From: an uncultured Prevotella sp.
Lineage (GTDB): Bacteria; Bacteroidota; Bacteroidia; Bacteroidales; Bacteroidaceae
DNA length: 5,401 nucleotides
Assembly (NCBI GenBank): GCA_900770845.1
Contig: CAAGLS010000180.1
Coordinates: forward strand, 1-5,401
Reading direction: 5' to 3'
Shown here piece by piece: positions 4,243 to 5,401 of this stretch. The notes under the pieces are model-generated. The model was given only the letters and a program-made list of their open reading frames with translations, did not search any database and had not been told where the DNA came from. Position numbers and translations under genes: made by a program. Position 1 is the stretch's first letter. Each line of letters begins with the position of its first letter.

Positions 4243-5401
4243 CTATTGGTCCTGCTTTGTCTTCCACTCTTCCACGGTGAACTTGTCCGTATCGAAGCGC
4301 ACGCCGACCTCCACCACGCGGCGGCCGTCGGTGAGGTAGGGCTTGGCATAGCCGCGGGCATCGATCTGTTCGAGGGCGTGCTGCGCCGAGTCGCCCACCT
4401 TCAGCTCCATCACGTAGATGGTGTCGGGCATGAAGACGACCATGTCTGTGCGTCCGCCCGCCACCTTCACCTGCGTGCGCACATAGACGTTGAGCATGGA
4501 GAAGATGAGGTAGAACGTGTATTCGTAGAAGCCCTCCTTGGTGGCGGCCTCGGCGAGCTTTTGCTTGAAGCCCTCCACGTAGGGGATTCCCGCGAGATAG
4601 GCTTGCATCTGGCGCATGGCCAAGTCGATGTCGCCCTGCTTCAGCGCCCGCCAAAACTTCAAGGCAAATCCCACTTGCACGTCAGCATTGTCCAAACCGG
4701 TATATGTAGGCAACAGTCCGTTGACATAGCCCACGCGCACCTCTTGGTTGGGAATGGAAAGCTGATAGGTCTCACCCTCCGCATCGTAGTTTTTGATGGT
4801 GAGGTAGCCGCTCTGATAGAGCAGCGGCAGGGCATCCCTCATGTTCTCCGTGGGCTGGTCGAATGCCGATTCCGGCACATCGAGAGAGTCGAGCGAGGTG
4901 ATGTCGGTGTGGAAGTGCTGCATCTGCTTGATGAGGAAAGTGGGCGTGCCGGAGGCAAACCAGTAGTTCGACACCTTGCGGCGCAAGAAACAATTCAGCA
5001 GACTGAACGGATTGTATACCTCAGGAGAGTCTGCGGTAAAATGATAACCGTCGTATTGCTGTTTGAGCTTGGCGTGCATCTGCTCGGACGATATTTTGAA
5101 AACAGCAGCCAGACGCTCTACGTCGGTCCACAGGGTAGTGCACAGCTCCTCTTCGGTAAACCCACAAATCGTGGCAAAGGCTTGGTCAAGCGTGACGTTG
5201 ACCAGGTTGTTGATGGTGGAGAAGATGCTCAGCTGGGAGAACTTCGTGATGCCGGTGATGAAGCAGAACTTGATGTGGGCCTCGTTGGCCTTGAGCGGCA
5301 CATAGAACTCCTGCATGACCTTTCGCATGGCGTCGAGCGTGGCCTGGTCGTGGAGCACGTCGAGGAGGGGCGCGTCGTATTCGTCGATGATGACCGCCAC
5401 C
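4243..5401 (-). CDS. AAA-ATPase-like / PD-(D/E)XK nuclease-like protein, N-terminus missing
   Basis: The visible 385 residues are the C-terminal part of a protein running off the window edge. The first residues, VAVIIDEYDAPL, are a Walker B strand (hydrophobic run ending Asp-Glu), so the GTG at 5400 is an internal Val codon and the P-loop lies outside. Further family marks are FITGITKFS (47-55), YDGYHF (116-121), YNPFSLLNCF (129-138) and WFASGTPTFL (147-156). The C-terminal domain (about 280-375) has the PD-(D/E)XK core: D319 in GRTDMVV, E332-L-K334 in VMELKV, then Q345 and the RGYAKPY segment. This fits the AAA-ATPase-like plus DUF1703-type nuclease architecture, usually somewhat over 500 residues and present in many copies in Bacteroidota. 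The biological role of the family is not established. The catalytic residues seen here look intact. The stop is TAG; a repeat and hairpin module lies downstream. Confidence 0.92.
   Translation of the reverse strand, partial: VAVIIDEYDAPLLDVLHDQATLDAMRKVMQEFYVPLKANEAHIKFCFITGITKFSQLSIFSTINNLVNVTLDQAFATICGFTEEELCTTLWTDVERLAAVFKISSEQMHAKLKQQYDGYHFTADSPEVYNPFSLLNCFLRRKVSNYWFASGTPTFLIKQMQHFHTDITSLDSLDVPESAFDQPTENMRDALPLLYQSGYLTIKNYDAEGETYQLSIPNQEVRVGYVNGLLPTYTGLDNADVQVGFALKFWRALKQGDIDLAMRQMQAYLAGIPYVEGFKQKLAEAATKEGFYEYTFYLIFSMLNVYVRTQVKVAGGRTDMVVFMPDTIYVMELKVGDSAQHALEQIDARGYAKPYLTDGRRVVEVGVRFDTDKFTVEEWKTKQDQ

Noticed and set aside
4038..4361. Minus-strand 107-codon frame covering the 27-bp repeats
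   Set aside because: It begins inside the nuclease-like gene in another frame and its periodic peptide simply mirrors the DNA repeat.
5398..5400. GTG as start codon of the nuclease-like gene
   Set aside because: It is the first Val of a Walker B strand, which in this family lies well inside the protein after the P-loop, so the gene continues beyond the window.

Overview
The window looks like a chromosomal segment from a Bacteroidota member, probably of the Prevotella/Bacteroides group. The evidence is the TAnnTTTG-type -7 promoter boxes, a lipoprotein whose acylated cysteine is followed by Ser-Ser and six Asp (the Bacteroidota surface-export signal), a tRNA gene without an encoded CCA end, and an AAA-ATPase/PD-(D/E)XK family protein that is typically expanded in these genomes. 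Species assignment is inference.

Layout, left to right. A tRNA-Arg(CCG) gene (5-77, minus) lies 16 bp downstream of a small surface lipoprotein gene (94-525, minus) with a lipocalin-like C-terminal region. A 375-bp divergent intergenic region follows, holding promoters for both flanking genes and a 3 x 22-bp tandem repeat. A DMT/EamA-type ten-helix transporter (901-1821, plus) comes next; its promoter box is so close to the ATG that the mRNA is probably nearly leaderless. A convergent 343-bp intergenic region holds three inverted repeats, one very strong. On the minus strand, 2165-3244 encodes a membrane flavoprotein/iron-sulfur protein: an N-terminal anchor, an extracytoplasmic FMN-binding domain with an SGAT flavinylation site, and a polytopic NosR/NapH-like part with two CX3CP motifs. 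Upstream of it, right behind a good promoter box, is a possible 25-codon ORF (3332-3409).

From about 3440 to 4242 there is no convincing gene. This stretch is lower in GC and holds degenerate short repeats, a 27-bp tandem repeat and two compact hairpins. The right end (4243-5401, minus) is the C-terminal part of an AAA-ATPase-like/PD-(D/E)XK protein whose P-loop N-terminus lies outside the window.

The genes do not form one obvious pathway. They appear to be separate transcription units with their own promoters. No complete new system is evident. The best leads are the small ORF upstream of the FMN/Fe-S gene, the structured convergent intergenic region, and the repeat/hairpin module downstream of the nuclease-like gene.
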